Shown here one piece after another: positions 36,686-46,022 of a DNA stretch of 64,000 nucleotides. How positions within the stretch are numbered: the first letter of the stretch is position 1; each line of letters opens with the position of its first letter. This DNA is from Gloeomargaritales cyanobacterium VI4D9 (lineage in GTDB: Bacteria > Cyanobacteriota > Cyanobacteriia > Gloeomargaritales > Gloeomargaritaceae). Made by a program: the position numbers and the translations under genes. The DNA is taken from positions 2,703,157-2,767,156 of the forward strand of contig OV696605.1 of the NCBI GenBank assembly GCA_927797885.1, read 5' to 3'. The notes under the pieces are model-generated. The model worked only from the letters and a program-made list of their open reading frames with translations. It was not told where the DNA came from and did not search any database.

Positions 36686-37847
36686 ATGGGTCAAAAAGGA
36701 TTTTGGGATGAGCAAGAGCGGCGGGAAAAACTCAATCAAAAAGGTTCTCCTGAGTATTTGGTGATAAGCAGAGTTTATACTTAAGCCTGACAAGGGTTTC
36801 AGCCCCCCTAGCGACAGAAAAGCGTATCGTTCTATACAATTCCCACCACAAATCTAGGAGAGCCATCAAAAAAAGCCCATGCTGAAGTGGCTCAATGAAC
36901 ATATTAGCTGGGAAGATTTCCGCCCAATATTAGAAACAATATATGACAAGGAAAGAAAGAGCAATGCAGGTCGTAAACCCACCGACGTGATTGTGATGTT
37001 TAAATTGTTGATTCTCCAACAAATGTATGCCATTAGTGATGATGAACTCGAGTTGCAAGTGAATGACCGTATCTCGTTCATGGAATTCCTAGGATTGGGT
37101 ATCGAAGACGCTATCCCTGATGCCAAAACTATCTGGTTATTTCGGGATAATCTCGCTAAGCATGAGCTGGTCAAAGAACTATTTGCTCGCTTTGATAATT
37201 ACCTGAGAGAAAAAGGATATATTGTCGAAGTTGGCCAGATTGTGGATGCTACTCTCATTCCCGTGCCAGTTCAACGGAATACTCGGCAAGAAAATCAAGA
37301 AGTAAAGGAAGGGAAAATTCCTAAGCAATGGGAGGAAAACCCGCATGTTTTACGGCAAAAGGATAGAACTGCCCGTTGGGTAAAGAAAAATGGTGTCAGC
37401 TATTTTGGCTATAAAAATCATATCAGCGTGGATGTAAAATATGGTTTTGTGCGTCATTATGTGGTCACGGATGCCTCCGTGCATGACTCCCAAGTATTCA
37501 GTCAACTTGTGGATATTGATGGGTCGGAAATCTGGGGAGATAGTGCTTATCACAGCACGGATTTAGAATGGACGTTAGCCAGGATTGGGTTTACCAGTCA
37601 CATCCATGAAAAAGGCTACCGAAATCAGCCCCTAACCGCCGAGCAAAAGGAACGGAATCGCATCAAATCTCAAGTGAGAGCCAAGGTGGAACACGTATTT
37701 GGTCAGTGGGTAATGTGTCTTGGGGGTAAGTTCATGCGTCTGATTGGTAAAACCAGAGTAGAAGCGGCAATTGGGTTGAAAAATCTGGCTTATAATTTCC
37801 GCCGTTATGCGTTTTGGGAGCGGCGGCTGATAATCTGTGAGTTTTGA
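36686..37847 (+). pseudogene. IS5-family transposase, interrupted by a miniature element
   Basis: The N-terminal codons MGQKGFWDEQERREKLNQK (36686-36742) are separated from the rest (from KPMLKWLNEHISWEDFRP at 36876) by a 122-bp insertion. Removing it and one copy of the target duplication restores the frame exactly as KLNQKKPMLKW. The remaining 322-residue frame from 36879 has the DDE core: D in QIVDATLIPVP, D in IWGDSAYHS and E in KVEHVFGQWV. A shortened protein started at 36879 may still be made, but would lack the first 19-25 residues. Confidence 0.85.
36743..36864. repeat. Miniature element, family G (copy 1) in the transposase gene
   Basis: Ends GGTTCTCCTGAG and CTAGGAGAGCC are imperfect inverted repeats. 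The flanks ATCAAAAA at 36735-36742 and 36865-36872 are an exact 8-bp target duplication. The GGyTCTCC terminus and an AT-rich 8-bp duplication resemble ISL3-type transposition. A second, worn copy lies near 21729-21834. Confidence 0.85.
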
Positions 37848-38096
37848 CCCCCTACTAAGTCTCTTTTCAATCATATCTACACCAATCTATAAAACCCAGT
37901 CATCTTATAGCTAAACACCCAAAGGTTGACATAGATATGGGTCGCAGGGCGTAGCCACGCACTGGTTCTCCAGAATTTTTGAGGCGACAACCTTAACCTA
38001 CATAGCTATAGTACAAAAAAGTACTGAGCAATGACCTGCTGTTTTTGTGTTTCGTTCTCATATTTTGAATAAATAGAGGTGCCCTAGAAAGTACGC

Positions 38097-38451
38097 GGTA
38101 GTGCTATCCAAGTAATTTTTTGTTATTACAATATTACCACAATCAGCACCATGCCTTCTCAACGGAGTGGATGCCATTGCAGACGGTAGGCTCTTTACAG
38201 CCTATTCAGGGGTTACGGGATACGATTGTAAACCCGTTTGGTCTAAACCTCATTGGGGTCAAGCCTTGGAAAAACAGTTTTTTGTATCCTTTAATTTGTG
38301 AACAGACTGTAACTTCTCGGTAGTAAATTCCCGCCAAGCTTGAGCAATGTCTAACTTTACCCCGTGACGCTTCTCCCCGGAGCAGTAAAGCCACCTACCC
38401 GCCACAGAGTCCTTGCTACCATTTCTTGAGCATTACAAAGATAGCACTACC
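38097..38451. repeat. Miniature element, family D (copy 2) with family E inside
   Basis: GGTAGTGCTATCCAAGTAAT at the left and GAGCATTACAAAGATAGCAC with TACC at the right match copy 1 at 34250-34517. A family E copy, TACAGCCTATTCAGGGG to AACAGACTGTA (38196-38311), is inserted inside. It lies 12 bp from the right end of the IS5 element. The flanks match at only 4 of 8 positions, so no target duplication remains. Confidence 0.7.
38196..38311. repeat. Miniature element, family E (copy 6), nested in family D
   Basis: 116 bp with TA at both ends. The interior has GGGATACGATTGTAAACCCG and TTTTTTGTATCCTTTAATTT. It interrupts the family D copy at 38097-38451, so it arrived later than that element. 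Confidence 0.7.
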
Positions 38452-38487
38452 GCCAACGCCCAGGGCAAACTGGGTTTTGATGGGCTA

Positions 38488-38892
38488 CTACTGATTGGAA
38501 CAAAACGTGCGGGAAACCCGGCATGGTCCATATTGACTACAGGATTGCAGGGCATATTTTTCCGCTAGGGCAGGATTGCTCCCCCAGCCCGTGCCCACCG
38601 ACCCATCCCGGGTTTCCGCAATTGAACCACAGGCATTGCGAAACCATACCATTACCCGGCAGTCCCCTGTCCCAGCTCTGGCTTCACATTCCTCCAGGGA
38701 ACGGTTTTCCGCCGCTGCCCGGCTTCTGTAGCCCCAGGCATACCCCTGGGCACCCGTGCGTCGTGACCAACTGATGGCACCAAAGGTATCCGGTTGGGTG
38801 TTCCCGGCTGGCGCAGGCAAGGTGACGACCGCCACCGCCGTTACCAGGGCAATACCAAGCCAACGCACCGACCTACCCCAGGAGTTACTCAT
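38488..38892 (-). CDS. DUF4189 family exported protein
   Basis: 134 residues with a signal peptide (about 1-32, WLGIALVTAVAVVTLPAPAG), followed by a DUF4189 domain. Its hallmarks are FGAISWSRRTGAQGYAWGYR, then SLEECEARAGTGDCRVMVWF and SNPALAEKYALQSC. Six cysteines in the mature part probably form disulfides. The function of the family is unknown. It is a single gene next to the repeat zone. Confidence 0.82.
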   Translation of the reverse strand: MSNSWGRSVRWLGIALVTAVAVVTLPAPAGNTQPDTFGAISWSRRTGAQGYAWGYRSRAAAENRSLEECEARAGTGDCRVMVWFRNACGSIAETRDGSVGTGWGSNPALAEKYALQSCSQYGPCRVSRTFCSNQ

Positions 38893-38981
38893 AGCTTTGC
38901 CCCGAAATAATACTTGAGATTATGGAATGAACTTTTGGGAAGAGCCAGAGGTTTTCAACATTTGTAGAGTTTTTTTAATAT

Positions 38982-39794
38982 TTATTTGGGATTTGGGCAT
39001 TCCCCCAAGTGAATCTGCCCGGTGAGATAGCAGACCGCCCCGCCCCGGATTAGCACCCGTTCGGGCGTGAGGGTACACCACAATTCGCCGCCCCGGGGGG
39101 AGAGTTGGCGGGCGTGGAGTGCGGTTTTCCCTAGGCGTTCGCCCCAGTAGGGTGCCAGGGCACAGTGCGCCGAACCCGTCACCGGGTCTTCGGGAATGCC
39201 TGCTTGGGGGGCAAAAAACCGGGAGACAAAATCCACCCCTTGCCCGGGAGCGGTGACGATCACCCCCAAACAGTCCAGTTGCCGGAGTTGGGCGTAATCC
39301 GGTTGCAGGTTTTTGACCACGTCCGGGTCGCCGACCACCGCCATTACATCCCTGGGTGTGCGCCAGACCGCTTGGGGAGTGAGTCCCAACCCAGCAATTA
39401 ACTGCGCCGTCGGTTCCGCTGGGGTCAACGTCCAGCGGGGGAAATCCAGTTCCCAGAAATCCCCTTGTTTGCGAACGGTCAGGGTTTCCTGGCGACTTTG
39501 GAACCGCACCTGTTCACAACCGGGTTCCACAAATTTCCCCACCACGTAGGCCGCCGCCAGGGTGGCATGGCCGCACAAATCCACCTCCTGGGCGGGGGTA
39601 AACCAACGGATGTGGTAGCCGCCCGTCCCATCCGGCCAGAGAAACGCCGTTTCCGACAGGTGATTTTCCAGGGCAATCGCCTGACATAGCCCCGGGGAGA
39701 GGGGTGCCGTCAAGGGACAAACCGCCGCCGGATTGCCGCCAAAGAGTTGGTGGGTGAAGGCATCCACCTGGTACAATGGAACACGAAAATCCAT
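38982..39794 (-). CDS. PhzF-family isomerase/epimerase-like protein
   Basis: 270 residues from the ATG at 39794; an earlier start at 39836 adds 14 atypical residues. It has the PhzF fold signature: YQVDAFTHQLFGGNPAAVCP at the N-terminus, SETAFLWP with the catalytic glutamate, FTPAQEVDLCGHATLAAAYV and, in the second half, DPVTGSAHCALAPYW and LSPRGGELWC. The family includes phenazine isomerase and many uncharacterised members; the substrate here is unknown. Confidence 0.88.
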   Translation of the reverse strand: MDFRVPLYQVDAFTHQLFGGNPAAVCPLTAPLSPGLCQAIALENHLSETAFLWPDGTGGYHIRWFTPAQEVDLCGHATLAAAYVVGKFVEPGCEQVRFQSRQETLTVRKQGDFWELDFPRWTLTPAEPTAQLIAGLGLTPQAVWRTPRDVMAVVGDPDVVKNLQPDYAQLRQLDCLGVIVTAPGQGVDFVSRFFAPQAGIPEDPVTGSAHCALAPYWGERLGKTALHARQLSPRGGELWCTLTPERVLIRGGAVCYLTGQIHLGECPNPK

Positions 39795-39887
39795 AAGCAA
39801 AATGCTCACGGGTTTAATTGCTGAAGGAAAGTTCAAAAACTCCAGGTTATACTAAATAGACTACGTTTCCTTCATCGGCCAAACCCT

Positions 39888-40808
39888 ATGGACTTAAGCA
39901 TTCAACAAGGACTGGGACGCTTTCAGCAGGTAGATTACCATGCCATTTTGGGCGTGCCCCTGGATGCGGGTCCCCAGGACATTCGCCGCCGGTATATGCG
40001 GGTAGCGCGAGCCTTGCACCCGGACACCACCGGCCATCTGAGCGAAGAAGACCGGCAGATTGCCGCCCAACTCCTCTCCCGATTGGTGAATCCCGCCTAC
40101 GAAAAACTATTTAACGATAAGGTGCGGGCGGAGCATAACCTGATTTTGAAAATGATTGGCCAGCGGGTCGCCCAAGAAACCCTGCCTTTTGAAACTGAAG
40201 CCGCCAATCTGCTGTTGCGCCAATCCGACCCGGAAGCCTACTACCGGGAAACCTTGGGGAAACTCAACGAGCGGCAATTTGCCGTCCCCCACGAAACCAT
40301 GCAGGTGATCAACGAAATTAGCGAGCTGAATCTGGCGATGTTGCGCTGGCAGTATGCGGGGAATACGGTGGCCTTTGTGAATCGTCCCGCCCCCACCCCG
40401 GTTACGACCCCGGAAGCCCCAGCGGCCAGCACCCCACCCCCAGCCGCCCCCGAACCGGCGAAACCTTCCTTCCTGGATCAGTTCTACAACCGGGCGGAGG
40501 AATTGGTGCGGCTGAAAGATTATCCCGGTGCCCTGCGGGAACTGGATGATGCGTTGAAATTAGATAGTGGCGATGCCCGTTGTTTGAGCTTAAAAGGCTA
40601 TGTGTATCTCCAGACCAACCAACTGAAAATGGCGAAAATCCATTTTGAACGGGCCTTAAAACGGGATGCAAGTAATACTCGGGCGAGCCAAGGGCTAGAG
40701 GTGGTGGAGAAAATGCTGGCCAAACAAGCGAAAGAGAACGAGGCCAAAGCCAAAACCACCCCCGAGAAGAAAAAGGGCAAGGGTCTGTTCGGTTTCTTTG
40801 GTAAATGA
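39888..40808 (+). CDS. J-domain protein with TPR repeats
   Basis: 306 residues. The J domain at about 15-75 keeps the HPD motif (ARALHPDTTG), so it should stimulate a DnaK partner. A helical middle region, a proline- and alanine-rich linker (PAPTPVTTPEAPAAST) and at least two tetratricopeptide repeats follow (AEELVRLKDYPGALRELDDA and SLKGYVYLQTNQLKMAKIHF). The C-terminus is very basic and ends KKKGKGLFGFFGK. It lies 7 bp before hisZ, and the next three genes run in the same direction with minimal spacing. Confidence 0.85.
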   Translation: MDLSIQQGLGRFQQVDYHAILGVPLDAGPQDIRRRYMRVARALHPDTTGHLSEEDRQIAAQLLSRLVNPAYEKLFNDKVRAEHNLILKMIGQRVAQETLPFETEAANLLLRQSDPEAYYRETLGKLNERQFAVPHETMQVINEISELNLAMLRWQYAGNTVAFVNRPAPTPVTTPEAPAASTPPPAAPEPAKPSFLDQFYNRAEELVRLKDYPGALRELDDALKLDSGDARCLSLKGYVYLQTNQLKMAKIHFERALKRDASNTRASQGLEVVEKMLAKQAKENEAKAKTTPEKKKGKGLFGFFGK

Positions 40809-40815
40809 GCGGTAC

Positions 40816-41955
40816 ATGAGCTTCCAGCCGCCCACCGGGAGCCGGGATTTATTGCCCCTGGAGGTGATCCAGAAAACCTGGATTCGGGAACGGTTACAGG
40901 AAGCCTTTCACCGCTGGGGCTATCAACGGGTGGTCACCCCGACCCTAGAGCGGTTGGATACCCTGGTGGCGGGGGGACGGGTGCGCCCGGAGCGGGTGGT
41001 ACAAATTCAAGACCGGGATGGGATTTACGGACTGCGTCCCGATGTGACGGCTTCCATTGCCCGGGTGGCGGCCAGTCGCTGGGGGCAGGTGCATCATCCC
41101 CAACGGCTGTACTATGTGGCGAATGTGTTCCGTCCCCATCCCCAACGGGGGCATTGCCAGGAGTCGTTTCAGGTGGGGGTGGAACTGCTGGGAGCAGGGG
41201 GACTCTTGGCGGATGCGGAAATGTTACGGCTGTTGCAGGATGGTTTGACCGCCATTCACTTGCCCCCCTGGCGGGTGATTTTGGGGGAGGCGGGGTTGAC
41301 CCGGTTGTGGATTCAGGGGTTTCCCCCGGTTTGGCAGACCCCCGTGACCCAGGCACTCATCCATTTAGACCGGGTGGCTCTGGGGCAATTGCCCTCCCCC
41401 TGGCGAGAACAGGCGTTGGCGTGGCTGGATTTGCGGGGGGAACCAGCACAGGTTTTTCAACAGTTAAGCACCTGGGAACTGACACCAGCCCAGTGGCAAC
41501 GGGTAAATCACCTGAAATCTTTGGTGGAACTCCTGCCCGCTGGGTTTCCCCTGGTTGTGGATGTGAGCCTTTTGCAACCCTGGGATTATTACACGGGGAT
41601 CGTCCTGCAGGTGGCGGTGACCCAGGGGCATACGGTGCAGTTGGTGGGGCAGGGGGGGCGTTACGATGACTTGGTGGGTGCCTACCATCCCCAGGGGAAA
41701 ACCGTGCCGGGGATTGGCTTTTCCCTAAATTTGGAAACCCTGCATCAGCAACTTTTGCCCTTGGGGGTTTTGCCCCACCGCCCTGCCCGTCCCGATTGGG
41801 TGGTGATTCCCCGGGGGGAAAGGGCCTACCGCGCCGCCCTGGATCATGCCCAATCCCTGCGGCACCAATACCCCGACCAGCGGGTGGAATTGGCGCTGAC
41901 ACCGCCCCAGGAACCGCCCTCCCAGGGAGTGGTCTGGGTGGATGCCAGCGGTTGA
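40816..41955 (+). CDS. hisZ: ATP phosphoribosyltransferase regulatory subunit
   Basis: 379 residues of the HisRS-like fold. HisZ pairs with the short HisG to form the first enzyme of histidine synthesis. Hallmarks are PTGSRDLLPLE at the N-terminus, the motif 2-like YYVANVFRPHPQRGHCQESF and WDYYTGIVLQVAVTQGH. The class II motif 3 region GGRYDDLVGAYHP lacks the anticodon-binding domain typical of HisRS. The ATG at 40816 is used; a GTG at 40798 overlaps the previous gene. It ends 3 bp before the SpoIIE-type gene. Confidence 0.88.
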   Translation: MSFQPPTGSRDLLPLEVIQKTWIRERLQEAFHRWGYQRVVTPTLERLDTLVAGGRVRPERVVQIQDRDGIYGLRPDVTASIARVAASRWGQVHHPQRLYYVANVFRPHPQRGHCQESFQVGVELLGAGGLLADAEMLRLLQDGLTAIHLPPWRVILGEAGLTRLWIQGFPPVWQTPVTQALIHLDRVALGQLPSPWREQALAWLDLRGEPAQVFQQLSTWELTPAQWQRVNHLKSLVELLPAGFPLVVDVSLLQPWDYYTGIVLQVAVTQGHTVQLVGQGGRYDDLVGAYHPQGKTVPGIGFSLNLETLHQQLLPLGVLPHRPARPDWVVIPRGERAYRAALDHAQSLRHQYPDQRVELALTPPQEPPSQGVVWVDASG

Positions 41956-41958
41956 ACC

Positions 41959-43497
41959 ATGCCCTGGTCCCGTTACCGGCAACGGTTTGGGTTGCTGATC
42001 CTGATCATGAATGGGGTCGCCCTAGTGGTGGCGGGGGTGGTGATGCTGATTTTGTTTCGGGCGACGGTGCGAGAAAACCTGGCGCGGTTGCAGGAAACCA
42101 ACAATAGCCAAGCCCGCTTGCTGGAAGAAATTTTTTGGCAGACCCAAAGCCCCGAAATCACCCTGGGGATTGCCCGGGAAGCCGCCCGTCGTTTTACCGG
42201 TTCCGCCCGGACGGGGGAGTTTATCATCCTGATTCCCACCGGGGATGACTTCCAAATTTTCGTCAGCCGTTGGGATAATGTGGAACTGGAACTGGGGGTC
42301 AAGATTCAATCCCGCCAAACCTTACGCCAGGCAGGGGGCTTACTGGCGGCGATGGCTCGCACCCCACCCCGACGCTCCGTTGGGTTAATCCCTTTACCAA
42401 CCAAGCAACAGGTCTTAGCCGCCATCGAGCCGGTGCAGGGTTTGAATTGGGTGGTGGCCAACCAAATTCATCTGAGCGAGGTGCGGGAACCCTTTCTCCA
42501 CGCCAGTTGGATCGCCCTGGGGGCGGCGATGGTGGTGAACGTGCTGGGGGCGTTTCTCTTCCTGCGGGTGAGCAACCCGATGATTCAGCGCTTGGAGCGA
42601 TTGAATGAGGAACTGGAGGAAAAAGTCCAACAGCGCACCAACCAACTGGCAGCGGCCAATGCCCAGATTCAAACCCTCAACCGCCAACTCCAATCGGATA
42701 ACCTGCGCCTCCGGGCGGAAGTGGAGGTGGCCCGCCAATTGCAAGCCCTGTCCCTGCCCCGGCCCGAGGAATTGGCCCATACCCCCCAGTTGGCGGTCAG
42801 CGGTGTGATGTACCCGGCGACGGAGGTGGGGGGGGATTATTACGATGTCTATCCCCAGGGGCAACAGACCTGGTTGAGTATCGGGGATATTACCGGGCAC
42901 GGTCTGGAAAGTGGGGTGCTGATGCTGATGACCCAGGTGGCGGTACGGACGCTCCTCACCCGGGGGGAATCCTGCGGGGCGCATCTGCTCACCATTCTCA
43001 ATCGGGTGATTTATGACAGCGTGGCCCGCATGGGTTACGGCCGCACCCTCACCCTCACCCTGTTGCACCACGACCGGGGGCAACTGTCCATCACCGGACA
43101 ACACGAGGAAGTGATTATTTTGCGTACCAACGGGGCTTGGGAACGGATTGACACCCTGGATTTGGGGTTTCCCCTGGCCTTGGAACCGGACATTCAGCCC
43201 TACGTCCAGAACCGCCAAGTGCGCTTGCAACCGGGGGATGGGGGCATTTTATTCACCGATGGCATCACCGAAGCGGCCAACCCCCAGGGGGAACTCTACG
43301 GCATCGAACGGCTCTGCCAGGTCGCCCGCACCCATTGGCATCAGCCCGTGGCCAGGATTCAGCAGGCGATTATGGGCGATGTCCAAGCCTTTATTGGCCC
43401 GGCGGCAATTTTAGATGACATGGCCCTGGTGGTGTTCAAGTTTCAACCGGACGGGACATATCCCCCCAATCCGGGCGTACCCCCAGGGGAATCGTAA
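41959..43497 (+). CDS. Membrane-anchored PP2C/SpoIIE-type phosphatase
   Basis: 512 residues. Transmembrane helices at about 10-32 and 177-200 flank a periplasmic sensor region of about 140 residues. A coiled-coil/HAMP-like segment follows (ERLNEELEEKVQQRTNQLAA), then the SpoIIE catalytic domain with metal-binding motifs TEVGGDYYDVYPQG, SIGDITGHGLESG, GGILFTDGITEA and a final DDMALVV. The likely target is a phosphorylated anti-sigma-antagonist. Overlaps the convergent histidine kinase gene by 62 bp. A second SpoIIE-type protein lies at 61145. Confidence 0.85.
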   Translation: MPWSRYRQRFGLLILIMNGVALVVAGVVMLILFRATVRENLARLQETNNSQARLLEEIFWQTQSPEITLGIAREAARRFTGSARTGEFIILIPTGDDFQIFVSRWDNVELELGVKIQSRQTLRQAGGLLAAMARTPPRRSVGLIPLPTKQQVLAAIEPVQGLNWVVANQIHLSEVREPFLHASWIALGAAMVVNVLGAFLFLRVSNPMIQRLERLNEELEEKVQQRTNQLAAANAQIQTLNRQLQSDNLRLRAEVEVARQLQALSLPRPEELAHTPQLAVSGVMYPATEVGGDYYDVYPQGQQTWLSIGDITGHGLESGVLMLMTQVAVRTLLTRGESCGAHLLTILNRVIYDSVARMGYGRTLTLTLLHHDRGQLSITGQHEEVIILRTNGAWERIDTLDLGFPLALEPDIQPYVQNRQVRLQPGDGGILFTDGITEAANPQGELYGIERLCQVARTHWHQPVARIQQAIMGDVQAFIGPAAILDDMALVVFKFQPDGTYPPNPGVPPGES

Positions 43498-45379
43498 AGT
43501 GAAATTTGCTCCCCTGCCCCCGCCCCGCCGATTCCGCCCAAATTTGCCCCCCCAACCCACTGACAATCTGCCGACAAATCGCCAGCCCCAACCCCGTCCC
43601 CCCCACCGTGCGGCGCAAAGCCCCCTCCTCCTGGTAAAACCGGTCAAACACCGCCTGCAGTTGGCTGGGTTCAATGCCCCGCCCCGTATCTGCCACCACC
43701 ACCTCTAACATCTGCCCCGATTGCACCTGTGCCCGCACCGTCACCCGTCCCTCCGGGCCGGTAAATTTACAGGCATTGTCCAGAAGTTTGACTAACACTT
43801 CCACGATGCCCTCCCCATCGGTACGCAACAGGGGCAAATCCGCCGGTAAATCCACCTGAATCTGGGGCAAACGCTGTGCCCGGGAACGCAGGTGCGCCAA
43901 AGCCAACTCCACACATTCCGAGAGGGTAATCGCCTCACTTTGCCACTGCACCCGCCCACTTTCCAACCGGGACAGGGTGAGAAAATCCTGAATCAGTTTG
44001 TGCAAGCGTTCCGCATCGCTCATGGCCGCCGCCAACATCTCCTGGCGCACCGGGGCAGGCATCTCCGGCTCTGTCGCCAAACTTTCCAAACACACCTGGA
44101 TCGTGGATAGGGGGGTGCGCAATTCGTGACCGATGATGGCAATCAGATTGGTACGGGTGCGGTCCAGGGCTTCCAATTGCTGGTTCAATTCCGCCAAACT
44201 TTTGTACGCCTGCGCCTGCACCAACCCCAAGCCCACCTGGTTGGCAATCGCCGTCACCAAATCCAAATCCACCTCCCGCCAGGGGTAGGGCGCGCCGCCG
44301 CAGTGGTGCAATTCCAGCATCCCCAACAACATCCCCTGGTGAATAATCGGTGCCATCAACCAGGAACGCACCCGGTGCTGGGCGAGCAAGACCCGCAGCT
44401 GGTCGTATCCCCGCAATTCCGGGGCGGTGGTCACATCGTTCAAGCCAATCGCCCGGTCCCGCCCCAAGGCCAACCCAAACAGGGGATTTTCCCCCAAAGG
44501 CCAATCCACCCCCTTTAGGGATGGCACCCCCGGCGCCGTGTATTCGTACTCAATCCGGGCGGACTGGTGGTGCGAACGACAGCGGTATAAAATACAGCGA
44601 CATTCCGGGAAATTTTGCCCCAATTCCTGCACGGCAATCGGAAAAATTTGCTCCGGGTTGAGGGTACTGCGGATGGCAGAGGTGATTAAATTCACCAACC
44701 GTTGTTGCCGTTCCTGGTCGCTGAGGGCTCGGTAGGCTTTCAGGACTTTGTACTGACTGGACTGGAGATAGGTGACCAACCGCTCCACAAACGGGCCAGG
44801 GTGCAAGCCCGATGTGCCCGTGTCCTGCGGTTCCACCGTCAAGGCGTAGCGGGTCAGCGCCTGGTGAATTTTCTCGGCCAATTGGGGCTGGTAACTGAGA
44901 ATGCGTTCCAACAGCAGGCGGGTGACGGTCTGGCTCACAGGGCGGTCAAAGGTCCAAATCCCCTCAAACCGGCGGGCCTGATCCATCAAGGGGGTATCGC
45001 TCAGCCGTTCCCGGCAGACCAAACAGGCGGCGTAATGCTGACCGAGCACCACCAGATGCCATTCCTGCGCCAGGGGGTCTTGGGGGTCAAAGGGAATGGT
45101 GGCGTAGGGTTCGCTCACCTGGGCAAAATCCGTCTCCGGGGCGGCCAGGACATAGATTTGCGAGGTGTATTGGGCCAATTGGCGATAGCGACGGGTTTCC
45201 TGGCGGTAGTAGCGTTCCTTTTGGAAATTGGCAATTACCAAGGGTTCATCTCCACCGCCCAACACCTGGTCTTCCATCGCATGGGAAAGCGCCGTCAGGG
45301 ACGCTTTGAAATAAATCTGGGGTCGCAGATGGGGATGGGTCTGCAACAAATCCTGCAATAGGGAGGGAAAAAGCACCAT
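43436..45379 (-). CDS. DICT-domain hybrid sensor histidine kinase
   Basis: A 647-residue soluble kinase. The N-terminus (1-125) matches the DICT domain, a sensory module of cyanobacterial signalling proteins. A helical linker and a GAF-like domain (about 225-400) follow. The HisKA dimerisation helix carries the phosphorylated H418 in IIGHELRTPLST. The ATP-binding lid shows NACKFTGPEG, VVADTGRGIEPSQL and VGGTGLGLAICR. No receiver domain is present, and no partner response regulator is adjacent; the nearest is the degenerate one at 31152. Confidence 0.88.
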   Translation of the reverse strand: MVLFPSLLQDLLQTHPHLRPQIYFKASLTALSHAMEDQVLGGGDEPLVIANFQKERYYRQETRRYRQLAQYTSQIYVLAAPETDFAQVSEPYATIPFDPQDPLAQEWHLVVLGQHYAACLVCRERLSDTPLMDQARRFEGIWTFDRPVSQTVTRLLLERILSYQPQLAEKIHQALTRYALTVEPQDTGTSGLHPGPFVERLVTYLQSSQYKVLKAYRALSDQERQQRLVNLITSAIRSTLNPEQIFPIAVQELGQNFPECRCILYRCRSHHQSARIEYEYTAPGVPSLKGVDWPLGENPLFGLALGRDRAIGLNDVTTAPELRGYDQLRVLLAQHRVRSWLMAPIIHQGMLLGMLELHHCGGAPYPWREVDLDLVTAIANQVGLGLVQAQAYKSLAELNQQLEALDRTRTNLIAIIGHELRTPLSTIQVCLESLATEPEMPAPVRQEMLAAAMSDAERLHKLIQDFLTLSRLESGRVQWQSEAITLSECVELALAHLRSRAQRLPQIQVDLPADLPLLRTDGEGIVEVLVKLLDNACKFTGPEGRVTVRAQVQSGQMLEVVVADTGRGIEPSQLQAVFDRFYQEEGALRRTVGGTGLGLAICRQIVSGLGGQIWAESAGRGQGSKFHFTIPLGVRPDWGDMSRPVET

Positions 45380-45464
45380 GCCCGACTGGCAATTGACCGG
45401 TGTATTTTTAACAATAGAAGATTTTTACCCCGATGCTGGCCAAACGGTTAAAAATGGTTAAACC

Positions 45465-46022
45465 ATGAGTATTTCTACCAAGGAAATGACCCAGTTGGGC
45501 GACTGGTTGACGGGTTGGTTTGATAACCGCACCCAAGCCCTGGCGGAACCGGCCTGGTATGTGCATTTGTGGCTCTGGCAACGGTTGATTCCGGGGGGTA
45601 TCCAGGGGCAACCCGCCCTGTTTATCGAGCAGGCCAGTGCCCTCACCCCAGGGCAGGCGTACCGACCCAGGGTGATGGTACTCTTCCCTGACCAGGTGCA
45701 GTACTACAGTTGTCGGGAACCCCAAAAGTGGCGGGGCAGTGGGGCGCAACCGGAGCGATTGACCCCCCTGACGGCAGAGGATTTAATTCCCCTCCCCGGT
45801 TGTGTCCTGAATCTGCGGTACGAAAATGCCGAATATCAGGCCAGCCCCGCCCCTGGGTACCACTGTGAATTTGCGTACAACGGCCAGACCCGGCGGGTGG
45901 AGTTGGGGTGGCGGGTGAACGCCCAAACCTTGACCATCTACGACCGGGGGGTTGACCCCAGCACTGGGCAAGTCCTCTGGGGGGCCCTGATGGGGCCTTA
46001 TGTGTTTCACAAACGGGCATGA
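45465..46022 (+). CDS. cpcT: CpcT/CpeT family phycobiliprotein lyase
   Basis: 185 residues with the CpeT beta-barrel pattern: LGDWLTGWFDNRTQALAEPA, then HLWLWQRLIPG near residue 34, and MVLFPDQVQYYSCREPQKWR. The family member CpcT attaches phycocyanobilin to Cys-153 of the phycocyanin beta subunit. It works together with the antenna gene cpcG at 6036 as part of the phycobilisome system. Its TGA overlaps the ruvA start. CpeT of phycoerythrin is the alternative within this family. Confidence 0.82.
   Translation: MSISTKEMTQLGDWLTGWFDNRTQALAEPAWYVHLWLWQRLIPGGIQGQPALFIEQASALTPGQAYRPRVMVLFPDQVQYYSCREPQKWRGSGAQPERLTPLTAEDLIPLPGCVLNLRYENAEYQASPAPGYHCEFAYNGQTRRVELGWRVNAQTLTIYDRGVDPSTGQVLWGALMGPYVFHKRA

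Larger units (their letters stand above)
36616..38084 (+). mobile_element. IS5-family insertion sequence, inactivated
   Basis: The 1469-bp element begins GGGCACCTCTATTAATTGAT and ends AAATAGAGGTGCCC, the inverted terminal repeat shared with the family A and B miniature elements. It carries one transposase gene, split by a 122-bp family G insertion. The segment 37848-38084 after the gene contains the family A signature in reverse (GGGTCGCAGGGCGTAGCC, then TGGTTCTCCAGAATTTTTGA), linking this IS to family A. No clear target duplication is visible outside. Confidence 0.75.

Noticed and set aside
36616-38084. Composite transposon carrying the DsrE-like and cysteine-rich genes
   Set aside because: Those genes lie outside the IS5 element on one side only, and no second IS5 copy is found on their other side; only miniature copies are present.
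38085-38459. Target duplication around the second family D copy
   Set aside because: The 8 bp on each side agree at only four positions, so no duplication can be claimed there.
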